DNA of 64,000 bases. Origin: Haladaptatus caseinilyticus (GTDB lineage Archaea; Halobacteriota; Halobacteria; Halobacteriales; Haladaptataceae). Under the pieces are notes generated by a model. That model did no database searches. It was not told the origin of the DNA and saw only the letters and a program-made list of their open reading frames with translations. The position numbers and the translations under genes are program-made. Below, piece by piece: positions 25,571 to 34,555 of the stretch. The stretch is taken from NCBI RefSeq assembly GCF_026248685.1, contig NZ_CP111036.1, forward strand, positions 744,001 through 808,000, in the 5' to 3' direction. Every line of letters starts with the position of its first letter. Positions within the stretch are counted from its first letter, which is position 1.

Positions 25571-26905
25571 ATGGTTGACGAGGCACAGATAGCGCTCGCC
25601 GGAATGTGGCAGGACGAGTATCCATGGACGTTTTTGACGAAATTGACCGAACTCGAAAATCGGATGGGTGGCCATCCCGGTGAGCGACGGGCCGCCGAAC
25701 TCGTCGCCGAGGGGTTCGAACGCGCTGGTGCGCGAAACGCCCACACCGAATCGTTCGAGATGGACTGTTGGTCACGTGGGTCCGCACGACTCGCGGTCAC
25801 TGACCCGGTGGAACGCTCGTTCGAAACCATCGCGCTGCCGTACTCGCCCGCTGGCGACGTACAGGGCGAATTGGTCGATGTCGGCCACGGCATGCCCGAC
25901 GAAATCGACGAGAACGACGTTGCCGGAAAAATCGCGGTTGCAAGCACGACGACACCCGCGGGGAGTCGGTTTATTCACCGAATGGAGAAGTTCGGCTACG
26001 CTGCCGCAGCAGGTGCCGACGGGTTCATTTTCCACAATCACGTTTCGGGACAACTTCCACCGACCGGGTCGCTCACCTTCGGGGACGAAACCGCGATTCC
26101 GGGTGTCGGGGTGAGCAAGGAAACCGGTGCATGGCTGACCGACTACGCCGACCGCGGCGCAAGTGCGAGGCTCATCGTCGATGCCGAAACGACACCGGGG
26201 ACGAGCCACAACGCCGTTGCGGAACTCGGGCCGGATACCGAGGACGAGGTCGTGGTCGTCGCTCATCTCGACTCGCACGATATCGCCGAGGGTGCCCTCG
26301 ACAACGGATGCGGTATTACCGTCGTCGTCGCGGCGGCCCATTTGCTTGCGAAGATGGACCTCGACACCCGGGTTCGAATCGCCGGAGTCGGCTGTGAAGA
26401 AATCGGACTGTTGGGAAGCGAGGTGCTCGTAGAATCGCTCGACCCCTCGAACGTAAACGCCGTCGTCAACGTCGATGGTGCGGGCCGATTCCGCGACATG
26501 CGGGCGTACCTTCATGGTTCCGAAACGATGCGTGACGTGGTCGAAACCGTCTCGGATGAGACGAATCAACCCATCAAGCAACAGGAGGGAGTCCATCCCT
26601 TCAGCGACCACTGGCCGTTCCTGAAAGAGGGAATTCCCGCGCTCCAACTGCACAGCGAGCAAGACCACAGCGCGCCGGGAGCACGCGGCCGGGGATGGGG
26701 ACACACCCACGCCGACACACGGGACAAAGTGGACGACAGAAACCTGCGCGAACACGCCATGTTGGCGGCGTTGCTCGTGCGAGAGGTCGCCTCGCGCGAC
26801 GAGATTCCGAGGCGGGAGGCGGAGGACGTGGCCGCGAACCTCCGCGAAAACGACTACGAAGAGGGGATGCGGGCGGCCGGCATCTGGCCCGACGAGTGGG
26901 TTTAA
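25571..26905 (+). CDS. M28 family aminopeptidase with PA domain
   Basis: 444 aa. A PA-type lid (about 110-190) precedes the M28 catalytic zinc domain. Metal ligands are visible in order: His and Asp in AHLDSHD and the following GALDNGCG, Glu-Glu in GCEEIG, Asp in VNVDGAG, and His in GHTHADTRDK. It probably trims N-terminal residues. There is no signal peptide, so it is cytoplasmic. Its 3' end overlaps the opposite-strand gene by 4 nt. Confidence 0.87.
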   Translation: MVDEAQIALAGMWQDEYPWTFLTKLTELENRMGGHPGERRAAELVAEGFERAGARNAHTESFEMDCWSRGSARLAVTDPVERSFETIALPYSPAGDVQGELVDVGHGMPDEIDENDVAGKIAVASTTTPAGSRFIHRMEKFGYAAAAGADGFIFHNHVSGQLPPTGSLTFGDETAIPGVGVSKETGAWLTDYADRGASARLIVDAETTPGTSHNAVAELGPDTEDEVVVVAHLDSHDIAEGALDNGCGITVVVAAAHLLAKMDLDTRVRIAGVGCEEIGLLGSEVLVESLDPSNVNAVVNVDGAGRFRDMRAYLHGSETMRDVVETVSDETNQPIKQQEGVHPFSDHWPFLKEGIPALQLHSEQDHSAPGARGRGWGHTHADTRDKVDDRNLREHAMLAALLVREVASRDEIPRREAEDVAANLRENDYEEGMRAAGIWPDEWV

Positions 26906-27144
26906 CTTTCGATTCGCTTGCCGTCCATGATCGCTCCGATGAGAACCGCGAGGCCACGGAGGACGAAGTAGACCCCGACAAACAGCGACAGGCCGGTGAT
27001 AACCAGTGACAGGATTGCACCCACTGTACCGAAGGAGAGGGTGAAAATGCCAGCAACTCCCGAACCGATAGCTCCGAGTATCAGACCGAGGAAGACGTAC
27101 ATCGTCGCTTGCCAAAGCCAGTCAGTGTCAGGTCGATGACTCAT
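26902..27144 (-). CDS. Small two-to-three-helix membrane protein (paralog of next gene)
   Basis: 80 aa from the ATG at 27144, with hydrophobic stretches at about 14-35, 40-60 and 52-72, and a polar C-terminus DGKRIES. The segment GVYFVLRGLAVLI matches GVYFIVRGLGELV in the neighbouring gene, showing recent or ancient duplication. No function recognised. The 3' end overlaps the M28 peptidase stop. Confidence 0.6.
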   Translation of the reverse strand: MSHRPDTDWLWQATMYVFLGLILGAIGSGVAGIFTLSFGTVGAILSLVITGLSLFVGVYFVLRGLAVLIGAIMDGKRIES

Positions 27145-27221
27145 ACGGGAATCCATCGTCCAAATAACAAAACGATTCCGGTGGACGAAATCGACGGGAG
27201 TCGTACTCACCCAACGGAAAG

Positions 27222-27458
27222 TCAGCCCCGGTGCGTGATTTCGTCCCGGACGATGTCCTCGACGAGTTCCCCGAGTCCGCGGACGATGAAGTAGACCCCG
27301 ATAAGGAGGGAACTGATATAGAACAGCGCGAACACGACGATTCCGAAACCATTTATCGCCCCGGCAATCGTCGCGCCGACCCATCGTCCGAACGAGAAAA
27401 TCAGTATCCCGGTGGCGATGTTTACCGTCACATCTCGGAGCAGGTCGTTGCCTACCAT
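27222..27458 (-). CDS. Small membrane protein, tandem paralog
   Basis: 78 aa from ATG 27458 (MVGNDLLRDV), two or three hydrophobic segments and a charged tail VEDIVRDEITHRG. It shares the GVYFxxRGL core with the gene at 26902. It starts 30 nt downstream of truA, so it may share its transcript. An ATG at 27473 would add five residues. Confidence 0.6.
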   Translation of the reverse strand: MVGNDLLRDVTVNIATGILIFSFGRWVGATIAGAINGFGIVVFALFYISSLLIGVYFIVRGLGELVEDIVRDEITHRG

Positions 27459-27488
27459 AATAGATGGCCCCACATGACAGTGAGAAAG

Positions 27489-28280
27489 CTATTCGAGGTG
27501 TGTAGTGATCTCTCCGGCAACTCGCGACCGGGTCCGGCGCTCGATTCGCAAGTCGCGGAACACGTCTCTGGCACTCTTCGCCGCATCGTCCTCGAGTTCG
27601 AACTCACAGCCATAGCCCACGTCCGCGAGCAGCAGTGGATGTGCAGGAGCGGGCGGGATTCCTTCCGGTCCGTCCAACGGTTTCGCGGAGAGGACGCGCT
27701 CGATTTTCGCCATCGGGGCGTCGCCGACCGCGATGGCGTGGACGAGCGAGACGACCCGACGAACCAGATTACGGGCAAAGCCACCGGCCCGGAGCGTAAA
27801 GACGAGATAGTCGCCGTCCTGCAGGACGTGGATATCGAGGTCGCGGACGGTACCGTCGTCATCGGGCGTCAGATTGTGATAATCGTTCTCGCCGGCGAGT
27901 CGCTTGGAGGCATCTTTTGCGAGACCAAGGTTCGCCTTCGGGGCGTAGCAGTGGTAGACGTACTCCCGATAGTAGGCGTCGTGTGTCGCGTGAAATTCCG
28001 GAACGACCTCGGCGCTCGCCCACGCACGGATCGACCCCGGAAGTTCGCTGTTGAACGCCGAGGGAGTGAGCCAGTCGGGACACTCGAACGCGACTGTCTG
28101 TGCAAGAGCGGAAACACCGGCGTCGGTTCGACCCGCGGCGGCGTATCCCTCCGGGACGGTATCCGCGACACCGAGGGCACGGAGTGCATCGAACATCGCA
28201 TCCTCCACGGTCGGAACGTCCGGCTGGCGCTGAAATCCGTAGAACGGACGGCCATCATAGGCAACTCGAAAGGCGCGCAT
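27489..28280 (-). CDS. truA: tRNA pseudouridine(38-40) synthase TruA
   Basis: 263 aa. It converts uridines 38-40 in the tRNA anticodon arm to pseudouridine. The family opening MRAFRVAYDGRPFYGFQRQP is present. The catalytic Asp sits in AGRTDAGVSA (about 52-62), followed by REYVYHCY and the RAGGFARNLVRR motif. I use ATG 28280; an ATG at 28295 adds only five residues. Confidence 0.93.
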   Translation of the reverse strand: MRAFRVAYDGRPFYGFQRQPDVPTVEDAMFDALRALGVADTVPEGYAAAGRTDAGVSALAQTVAFECPDWLTPSAFNSELPGSIRAWASAEVVPEFHATHDAYYREYVYHCYAPKANLGLAKDASKRLAGENDYHNLTPDDDGTVRDLDIHVLQDGDYLVFTLRAGGFARNLVRRVVSLVHAIAVGDAPMAKIERVLSAKPLDGPEGIPPAPAHPLLLADVGYGCEFELEDDAAKSARDVFRDLRIERRTRSRVAGEITTHLE

Positions 28281-28428
28281 CGCCAGTCCGTACACGTGGG
28301 ATGGGTATAGTTCGTTGGATGCTACTGCATGGAACGATATCGGTTGTAGATGCGTACCGGACGGTAAGTCCAGGGTTCACTCGAATCGAAAAGTTATATC
28401 CGTGGTAAACGACCAGTCAAGCGTTGCA

Positions 28429-29028
28429 TTATCCACCGGTGAGAAACCCTGTAACGTAGGTTTGCTCGTGCGCAGGGAACACGTCGTTTACCGCATCCGC
28501 ACCGTGCTGTTCCGTAAGTAGGGTTCGTAATTCCGCTTCGTAGTCGGCCTTTCGAATTTCGTCACTCGGGCCGGATTCGACGTCGAGGTTCGCAGTGACG
28601 AGTCGATCGACTGCACTGCGACCGAATCCGGAGAGTGGCACGATATAATCGATGTCGTAGCGGTCTTCGAGACTTTGCGTTTGCGCACGCGAGACCGTTG
28701 GGACCCGGTCGTCCCGACGCGTTCCATCGGCAATCGCGTCGAAGCGCATCCCAGCCACGCTTTCCAGAGCGTGGAGATGTACTTGCTGGATACCGTTCCG
28801 AGGATAGCCGTCTTCGACCATCCGTTCGACTGCGGTGAGTGCCGCGTCTCGGTCGAGTTCGACGGTCTCGAAGTCAAACCCGGTCGCTTCGGCGGTGTCC
28901 CGAGCATGCTTCCAATCGTCGGTAACGCCGAAGTGAGCCGTGACGAGCGTCACGTCGTAAAAATCGTTTAGCAGGAGGGCGGCGAGCGTCGAGTCCTTTC
29001 CCCCGCTGTAGAGGAGTCCGAGTTCCAT
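28429..29028 (-). CDS. PP-loop ATP-pyrophosphatase family protein (DUF7411-like)
   Basis: 199 aa. The N-type PP-loop YSGGKDST (7-14) binds ATP and adenylates a substrate, as in the asparagine-synthetase/thiolation group. Sequence continues TLVTAHFGVTDDWKHARDTAEATGF, then GTRRDDRVPTVSRAQTQSLEDR, which seems characteristic of a haloarchaeal family of unknown substrate. It starts 1 nt after the PDCD5 stop codon, so it is co-transcribed with PDCD5 and perhaps rps19e. This suggests a role in tRNA or translation-factor modification, which is inference only. Confidence 0.75.
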   Translation of the reverse strand: MELGLLYSGGKDSTLAALLLNDFYDVTLVTAHFGVTDDWKHARDTAEATGFDFETVELDRDAALTAVERMVEDGYPRNGIQQVHLHALESVAGMRFDAIADGTRRDDRVPTVSRAQTQSLEDRYDIDYIVPLSGFGRSAVDRLVTANLDVESGPSDEIRKADYEAELRTLLTEQHGADAVNDVFPAHEQTYVTGFLTGG

Positions 29029-29029
29029 C

Positions 29030-29371
29030 TCAGCGGCGTTTGATGTTGAAGCTCTTCTTATCGGGCTTCAGTTCGCGGAGCAGTTCTTTCATTTTCTGGT
29101 CGTCGATTTTGCCGTTGATTCGCCCGCTTTGTGCGATAGCGAGGATTTGTTGTTCGACTTGGTCGGCGAACTGCGGCTTGCTCATCCGAACCGAGTTCAG
29201 TCGTTTACGAGCGCCGTCGGTGAGGTACTGCCGGAGCAGGGCCTGCTTCTGTGCATCAGCCTGCTGTTGTGCCTGTTGTTGGGCATCTTCTTGCTGTTTT
29301 TGATCCTGCAGTTCCTCCATCTTTTTCTTTCGAAGCTCTTCCAGTCGGTCGTCGTCAGGACTTCCACTCAT
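29030..29371 (-). CDS. PDCD5/TFAR19 family DNA-binding protein
   Basis: 113 aa. A basic, Gln-rich helix at about 10-45 is followed by the conserved three-helix core [18 protein letters not shown] and [27 protein letters not shown]5-like proteins are ubiquitous in archaea next to rps19e, as here. Function in archaea is uncertain; nucleic acid and chaperone-like binding have been reported for the family. Confidence 0.9.
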   Translation of the reverse strand: MSGSPDDDRLEELRKKKMEELQDQKQQEDAQQQAQQQADAQKQALLRQYLTDGARKRLNSVRMSKPQFADQVEQQILAIAQSGRINGKIDDQKMKELLRELKPDKKSFNIKRR

Positions 29372-29523
29372 GCCTTGTCCCTTGCTTACCGCGCACGACC
29401 AAAAACAATTACGGAGGACACCGTCCGAGCAGGTGAGAAAATCGAGACGGTCGAACTGTAGATTCGAGAATAGTCACGACTCACGGGGAGAAAAAACGAT
29501 AGTCGAAAACGGAAATCGCGTTC

Positions 29524-29979
29524 TTACGCGTAGCGTTCGAGTTCCGGTCGGTCCAGGTCGGACATGACCTCACCGGCCGTATCGTCGAGGAAACTGCGAC
29601 CCTCGGCGGAGATTTCGCGGCCGCGTACCTCGCTGGACTCGATGAGGCCTTCCTCTTCGAGCTGCTGGAGGATGGTTCGGATGACCTTCTTGCTCCCGTC
29701 AGCGCGGTGTGCCGGTGCGACGACGTAGCGGTTCGAACCGGATTTGGTGTCGCCGTATTCGGTCGAAAGGCGTTCGACGCCGACCGGTCCGTCCACAGCC
29801 ACCTTTCGGAGGAGGCTGCCTGCACGGACGTACCAGAAGTCGTCCTGCTCCGGAGGCAGTTCGCGTTGTGCGCCGGTTTTTGCGAACTCGAACCAGTCCG
29901 GTTGTTCGATTCGATCTGCAAGCTCGTCGGCGAGCGCTTCGATGAGCGCGTCAGCCGGAACGTCGTAGAGCGTCGTCAT
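29524..29979 (-). CDS. rps19e: Small-subunit ribosomal protein S19e
   Basis: 151 aa. Begins TLYDVPADALIEALADELADRI; core WYVRAGSLLRKVAVDGPVGVERLSTEYG then KKVIRTILQQLEEEGLI, the winged-helix pattern of S19e. This protein is needed for late maturation of the small subunit. A TTTAAA box at 30004-30009 lies 25-30 nt before the ATG. It is first in a row with the PDCD5 gene, 152 nt away, and the PP-loop gene. Confidence 0.95.
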   Translation of the reverse strand: MTTLYDVPADALIEALADELADRIEQPDWFEFAKTGAQRELPPEQDDFWYVRAGSLLRKVAVDGPVGVERLSTEYGDTKSGSNRYVVAPAHRADGSKKVIRTILQQLEEEGLIESSEVRGREISAEGRSFLDDTAGEVMSDLDRPELERYA

Positions 29980-30003
29980 ACGATTGGATTCCCTTCGGCG
30001 GCG

Positions 30004-30009
30004 TTTAAA
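30004..30009 (-). promoter_or_regulatory. TATA box of rps19e
   Basis: TTTAAA lies 25-30 nt before the start codon at 29979, consistent with a leaderless transcript. Confidence 0.5.
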
Positions 30010-30158
30010 GCCATCGTTACGGAGTTCGGACGAGCAGGGTGGGATGCCGTCTCAACCACCGTTCGCGCCGGAGAGTGCAGTTCGAGGTATTGCATGATAG
30101 CGAACAGTTGGCTCCCCACTGTGCGGTCGGTCCCCAATTCACGGCCGATTATCGGGGA

Positions 30159-31193
30159 CTACTCGCCGTTCGTCTTGTCAGCTTCCAACATCGCTATCGT
30201 CACCCCGCCGAGCATCGTCGGAAGCCAGTAGGTCGCACCACGGTGAATGAACGCCGCCGCACCTGCCGTCGCCGCAGTGACACCCGTAATCGGCACCAGT
30301 AGCAGGACCAGTGCCGCCTCGACACCGCCGAGGCCGCCCGGGAGTGGTGCGACGCCAGCGATACTCCCTATCGGAACGATGAACAACACCGCCGCGAACG
30401 GAACGGGGTGTCCGAGCGAGTAGAGCGACAACCACAGCGAGATGGACGAGAGGAGCCATCCGAACGCCGAAAAGAACACGGCAAGAAGGAGACCACGACG
30501 GTCACCCGCGATTCGCTCGATAGCACCGAAAAACCCGTCGACTCGCCGCTTGACGGCAGGTTTTGTCGTCGGGTTCACGTTCGGGACGACGCGCGCAGCG
30601 ATGCCGATGAGCGGGACGGCACCACCCGCGATACCTTCCCCCACACGGTCCCGGTTCTGCCAACCGACGACCGCCGCAGTGGGAATCGCGACCGCTATCA
30701 CGACGATAGTGAGTGCAACCAGTTCTATCGTATCACCGAGCGTGACCACCGTCGCGTAGTAGGCGACACCGACCAGCGCAAACGTGATCGAGGGGACGAA
30801 GTTGATGGAGTCTACGGTCGCGATAGCGCCGAGGCTGGTCTCGTACTCGGCGTTCGTCACCCGAGAGATGAGCAGGGCGGTGAACGGTTCGCCACCGGCT
30901 TGCCCGAACGGCGTCACGTTGTTGGCGAACGTCGCGCCCGCGTAGAGGAAAAACGCCCGGAGCGCGGAGACGTGAACGCCGAGAATCCCGAGAACGGTAC
31001 GGAGCGACATCGCCCACGAGAAGAGCCAACAGAGTGCAACGACCACGACGAGGGCAACCACCCGAGCATTCGCCATCGACAACGCCGAGATCACGCGGTC
31101 GATACCGAGGACGGAGAACACGACGAGGAGGACGGCGACTGCGGCGACAAACCCAACGACGATCGTCCGCAGGTCGCCCAAATCGAGACGCAT
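30159..31193 (-). CDS. UPF0104/LPG synthase-type multi-pass membrane protein
   Basis: 344 aa with about eight membrane helices. The pattern FANNVTPFGQAGGEPFTALLI and GSIAGVAPLPGGLGGVEAALVLLL matches the lysylphosphatidylglycerol-synthase transmembrane family (AglD-type/flippase-like proteins). In haloarchaea such proteins act in lipid or glycan handling, but the precise substrate is not readable. It is divergent from thiL. Confidence 0.85.
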   Translation of the reverse strand: MRLDLGDLRTIVVGFVAAVAVLLVVFSVLGIDRVISALSMANARVVALVVVVALCWLFSWAMSLRTVLGILGVHVSALRAFFLYAGATFANNVTPFGQAGGEPFTALLISRVTNAEYETSLGAIATVDSINFVPSITFALVGVAYYATVVTLGDTIELVALTIVVIAVAIPTAAVVGWQNRDRVGEGIAGGAVPLIGIAARVVPNVNPTTKPAVKRRVDGFFGAIERIAGDRRGLLLAVFFSAFGWLLSSISLWLSLYSLGHPVPFAAVLFIVPIGSIAGVAPLPGGLGGVEAALVLLLVPITGVTAATAGAAAFIHRGATYWLPTMLGGVTIAMLEADKTNGE

Positions 31194-31280
31194 CAGTTAT
31201 CAGTTCGCCAATATCGGGGACACTGCTTGAAGCCAACGAAGACCGTTCGGCTTTTTTCTCGGCGCGACAGAACGATCGAT

Positions 31281-32165
31281 ATGGACGAACGGGCCGCGCT
31301 CAAATTACTGGCGGGCAAACTCCCCGACGCGGGTGACGACGCGGCGGTCGTGGACGGATTAGTCTTAACGACCGACATGCTCCACGAGACGACGGACTTC
31401 CCCTCCGGGACGACACGGTACACCGCCGGGTGGCGTGCGGTTGGTGCCTCCCTCTCGGACATTGCGTCGATGGGGGCACAAGCAGTCGCTGCCGTCGCTG
31501 TCTACGCCGCACCCGAATTCGAGCCGGACGAGCTCGAATCCTTCGTGACTGGTGCGAGCGACGTCTGCGAATCGGTCGATGCGCGCTACGTCGGCGGCGA
31601 CCTCGATACGTTTGGAGAGTTCACGACGACGACGACCGCGCTCGGCCGAACCGACAGCCCGATTACTCGGTCCGGTGCACAGCCAGGGGACGTTCTCTGC
31701 GTGACTGGAACGCTGGGACGGAGCGGCGCGGCACTTCGATTGTTCGATCGAGGCGAAACCGAACGAGCAAACGAGCTCTTTCGATTCGAGCCGCGCGTGG
31801 CGGCGGGGCGAGCCCTCGCACCGCACGCGTCAGCGATGATGGACTCTAGTGATGGCCTCGCACGGTCGGTTCACCAACTGTCGGAGGCCAGCGGTTGCGG
31901 GTTCGAACTCGACGGCGAGGCGATTCCGGTCGCTGAAAGCGTTCGTGACGTTGCCGAGGATGAAGACGACAAGCAGACGTTGAGTCTCTTTTTCGGCGAG
32001 GATTTCGAACTCGTCTTCACGATTCCAGAAAAAGCAGTGTCGGAGGCACGAACAGCGTCACCGACATCGGTTTCGGTTATCGGCGAGGTCACGGCTTCCG
32101 GCGTGACGATGGACGGCGAACCGCTTCCTGACCGTGGGTACACCCACGGTCAGGAAATGATTTGA
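31281..32165 (+). CDS. thiL: Thiamine-monophosphate kinase
   Basis: 294 aa. It phosphorylates TMP to TPP. The ATP-binding N-terminal motif GDDAAVVD (18-25) and the following TDMLHETTDF and GDLDTFGEF metal motifs are those of ThiL in the PurM-like superfamily. I start at ATG 31281, since the N-terminus there matches the family; the long open frame upstream is on the wrong strand for the neighbouring gene. Its last 16 nt overlap the convergent protease gene, with a hairpin there. Confidence 0.92.
   Translation: MDERAALKLLAGKLPDAGDDAAVVDGLVLTTDMLHETTDFPSGTTRYTAGWRAVGASLSDIASMGAQAVAAVAVYAAPEFEPDELESFVTGASDVCESVDARYVGGDLDTFGEFTTTTTALGRTDSPITRSGAQPGDVLCVTGTLGRSGAALRLFDRGETERANELFRFEPRVAAGRALAPHASAMMDSSDGLARSVHQLSEASGCGFELDGEAIPVAESVRDVAEDEDDKQTLSLFFGEDFELVFTIPEKAVSEARTASPTSVSVIGEVTASGVTMDGEPLPDRGYTHGQEMI
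32125..32156. terminator. Perfect 15-bp inverted repeat at convergent gene ends
   Basis: Two 15-nt arms (32125-32139 and 32142-32156) are exactly complementary with a 2-nt spacer. They lie inside the last codons of thiL and across the stop codon of the opposing site-2 protease gene. In RNA the stem would form with a loop borrowed from the stem bases. It is probably a bidirectional terminator or 3' stabiliser. Confidence 0.55.
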
Positions 32166-33274
32166 ATCGGTGTCGGCGTGAAACAGAGGAATCCAATGAC
32201 GAACGTCAACACGCCAAGCAGTTTTCTCCGTGGGTCGAGTTCACCGTCGTCGATGGGTGTTGCGGGACCGACGTAAGCGAAGAACATCGACAGGAATCCC
32301 CAGATAACCCACAGAACGGTCGCGTTGCTCACGTGGAGGACGTAAAAGACGTACGCCGCCAGTCCGAATAGGACCGCAGGAACGAGCGCGGCGATACTTT
32401 CCTGTCGTTCGCCGACGATCGCCCGAACGATGTGACCGCCGTCGAGTTGCCCGACCGGGATGAGGTTGAGGAACGTGACGAACATTCCGACCCAACCGCC
32501 GATAACGACCGGGTTGACGGATTTCGTCGGGTCGTTGTCGTACGCCAACGGCTCGCCGACGACCGCTGCGATAGCCTTCAGCAGGGGCGGATAGCCGAAC
32601 TTCACCTCGATGGTCGATGCACTGTTGAGCGTCGCTTGGGAGACGGTTACGGGTTCCAACGTCAATCCGATTGCCGTGACGATAACCGTCGCGACGAGGC
32701 CTGCCAGCGGTCCGGAGACGCCGATATCGAATAGCGCCTCGCGGTCGGGCATCTGACCTTTCATCCGGATGACTGCACCCATCGTGCCGATGAGCGTCGG
32801 CATCGGGATAAAATACGGGAGTGTCGCGTCAACGCCATGGTAGCGACTCATTACGTAATGGCCGAGTTCGTGCGTTCCGAGGACGCCCATCACGGCGAGG
32901 GTGAACGGCCACGCCGTCAGTGTCGCATCGATCGGACTGGAAAGCGGGTTGACGTGGTACCACGACGCCCCAGCCCAAAGCGTCGAGAGGATGGTCGCGA
33001 CGAACAGCAGGACGTTTTTCCATGGGATACCGTCCGGACCGAGTGTGACGGGTTCGGCGACGAGCACGTACTCTCCCATCCGGGTCGAGAGCGTGACTTC
33101 GTAGCCTTGTTGTCGAAACAGCGGCCACACCGTCTTCATCAATCTCTCTTGTGGAACCAGCGGCTCGCCGTAGTAAATCAACTGCTCGCCGTCTCTGCGA
33201 ACGTCGTACACCCGAAAAACTGAGCGAAGTCGCTCCAGCGGAGGTCCATTCTCGGGCGGCTCGGTCGAAGCCAT
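32150..33274 (-). CDS. Site-2 protease family intramembrane metalloprotease (M50)
   Basis: 374 aa. A soluble N-terminal region (about 1-85) is followed by about six membrane helices. Zinc motif THELGHYVMSRYHG (HExxH, His135-His139) and the second motif LIPVGQLDGGHIVRA (LDG, about 297) mark the S2P family. It cleaves membrane-bound substrates such as anti-sigma-like factors in other organisms; the archaeal target is unknown. It converges with thiL. Confidence 0.9.
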   Translation of the reverse strand: MASTEPPENGPPLERLRSVFRVYDVRRDGEQLIYYGEPLVPQERLMKTVWPLFRQQGYEVTLSTRMGEYVLVAEPVTLGPDGIPWKNVLLFVATILSTLWAGASWYHVNPLSSPIDATLTAWPFTLAVMGVLGTHELGHYVMSRYHGVDATLPYFIPMPTLIGTMGAVIRMKGQMPDREALFDIGVSGPLAGLVATVIVTAIGLTLEPVTVSQATLNSASTIEVKFGYPPLLKAIAAVVGEPLAYDNDPTKSVNPVVIGGWVGMFVTFLNLIPVGQLDGGHIVRAIVGERQESIAALVPAVLFGLAAYVFYVLHVSNATVLWVIWGFLSMFFAYVGPATPIDDGELDPRRKLLGVLTFVIGFLCFTPTPIQIIS

Positions 33275-33308
33275 TCAGTCTCAATACGGAACGAATCGGT
33301 ATAAACCC

Positions 33309-34259
33309 CTAGACGATAGTACCTGACTGCAGGACGGCGATGAGAAGCGTCAGTACCGGCACGCTGGCTAACGTACTGACGAAGATAGCCGTGCTCACGT
33401 ATTCCGGGGCGGAAAGTCCCACATTTCCGCCATCGTACTCGATACTCAAAATGAGCGGCGTTATCGCCGCCGGCATCGCACATTCGAGAACGAACACCCG
33501 AGCGACGGTTACGTCCTCGAAGCCGAGAAGAAAGACGACGACGACGGCGACGAGCGGTGCAACGAGGAGTTTCATCGCGTTCGCGACGCCCACGCGGGAG
33601 ACGGCGGCACCCGAATCGGTGTTCGCCAACTGGATCCCAAGCATCAACAGCATGATAGGAATCGCCGCATCGCCGGTCAGTTTCAGCGTCTCCATCGCGG
33701 CGGAATCGACGGGGGGAACGATATCGAGTGCACGCGCCGCACCAGCGGCAAAGACGGCGTAGACGAGGGGAAGTTTGAACACGTCACGAAGCGCCGCAAG
33801 GTTCGACGTGCCGTTACCTCGCGACGCGAGATACACGCCGACAGTGTAGGTGAGCACGGATTGAGCCGCAATATAGAGAATTGCGGTACTACGGCCTACG
33901 TCACCGAATGCGAACTGCGAGAGGGGAATTCCGTAGTTACCCGCGTTGGGAAACGCGCTCGTTAGCACGAGTGCTCCGAGGACGGGTTCCGACTCGCCAA
34001 GGGCCCGTCCGACGAACTCCGCCAACAGCGCCATCCCGAGCGTGAACACCGCAACGCCCACAGCGAGCGTCACGGCGGTACCCCCACCGAGCGACGACGT
34101 CGTGAGGCTGTGAAAAACGAGTGCAGGAGTCAGAACGTAGATGGTAACGGTTCCCAACGCATCCACGTCGATATCACGGAGGGTCCCGAGAAAATATCCG
34201 ACGGCAGCCACGGAGAGAACGGGGAGGATAGCGGTCGTCAACGCGGAGAGGAGTGACAC
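33309..34259 (-). CDS. AEC family transporter (auxin-efflux-carrier type)
   Basis: 316 aa with about ten membrane helices. Conserved pieces include VAAVGYFLG at the N-terminus, SAFPNAGNYGIPL (the family's first Asn-Gly-Pro motif, about 103-115) and ECAMPAAITPLIL. The family exports organic anions or unknown solutes. It is upstream of a G-rich gap and downstream of nothing on its strand. Substrate unknown. Confidence 0.88.
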   Translation of the reverse strand: MSLLSALTTAILPVLSVAAVGYFLGTLRDIDVDALGTVTIYVLTPALVFHSLTTSSLGGGTAVTLAVGVAVFTLGMALLAEFVGRALGESEPVLGALVLTSAFPNAGNYGIPLSQFAFGDVGRSTAILYIAAQSVLTYTVGVYLASRGNGTSNLAALRDVFKLPLVYAVFAAGAARALDIVPPVDSAAMETLKLTGDAAIPIMLLMLGIQLANTDSGAAVSRVGVANAMKLLVAPLVAVVVVFLLGFEDVTVARVFVLECAMPAAITPLILSIEYDGGNVGLSAPEYVSTAIFVSTLASVPVLTLLIAVLQSGTIV

Positions 34260-34555
34260 TGGTCGAACGAAGACAACGGGGAATTACAAAGCCATCGAAG
34301 GCGGAAAACAGGAACGGCGTGACGAGGGACGGCATTCAGGACCGTCGAATTGGGGATTTGGGTGCGTTTCGGCTGCAGCGTTGTCGGGGGAATCGCGGAG
34401 GGTGGGAGGTTTGTAGGGGATGCGATATCAGGGGAGCACGGGGTGTGATTCGTGTGGGGATTGGGGATTCAGGGTCCGTTGGGGTTCGGAGCGTGGGGAA
34501 TTCGTGGCGGGGTGTTCGAATGGGACACGTGCGGGGACGTGCGGGCCGAGGTGCG
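34260..34555. other. G-rich intergenic island with a consensus G-quadruplex motif
   Basis: Between the AEC gene and the DUF7123-like gene, both on the minus strand. The plus strand is unusually G-rich with repeated runs of GGG to GGGGG (34330-34560). The stretch 34456-34484 fits the consensus of four G-runs with loops of 3, 5 and 6 nt. No gene is evident; a Pro/Arg-rich open frame on the minus strand looks like a composition artefact. Confidence 0.45.

Noticed and set aside
30408-31280. Long plus-strand extension before thiL
   Set aside because: It is antisense to a well-supported membrane protein gene and rich in Arg; thiL family homology begins at the ATG at 31281.
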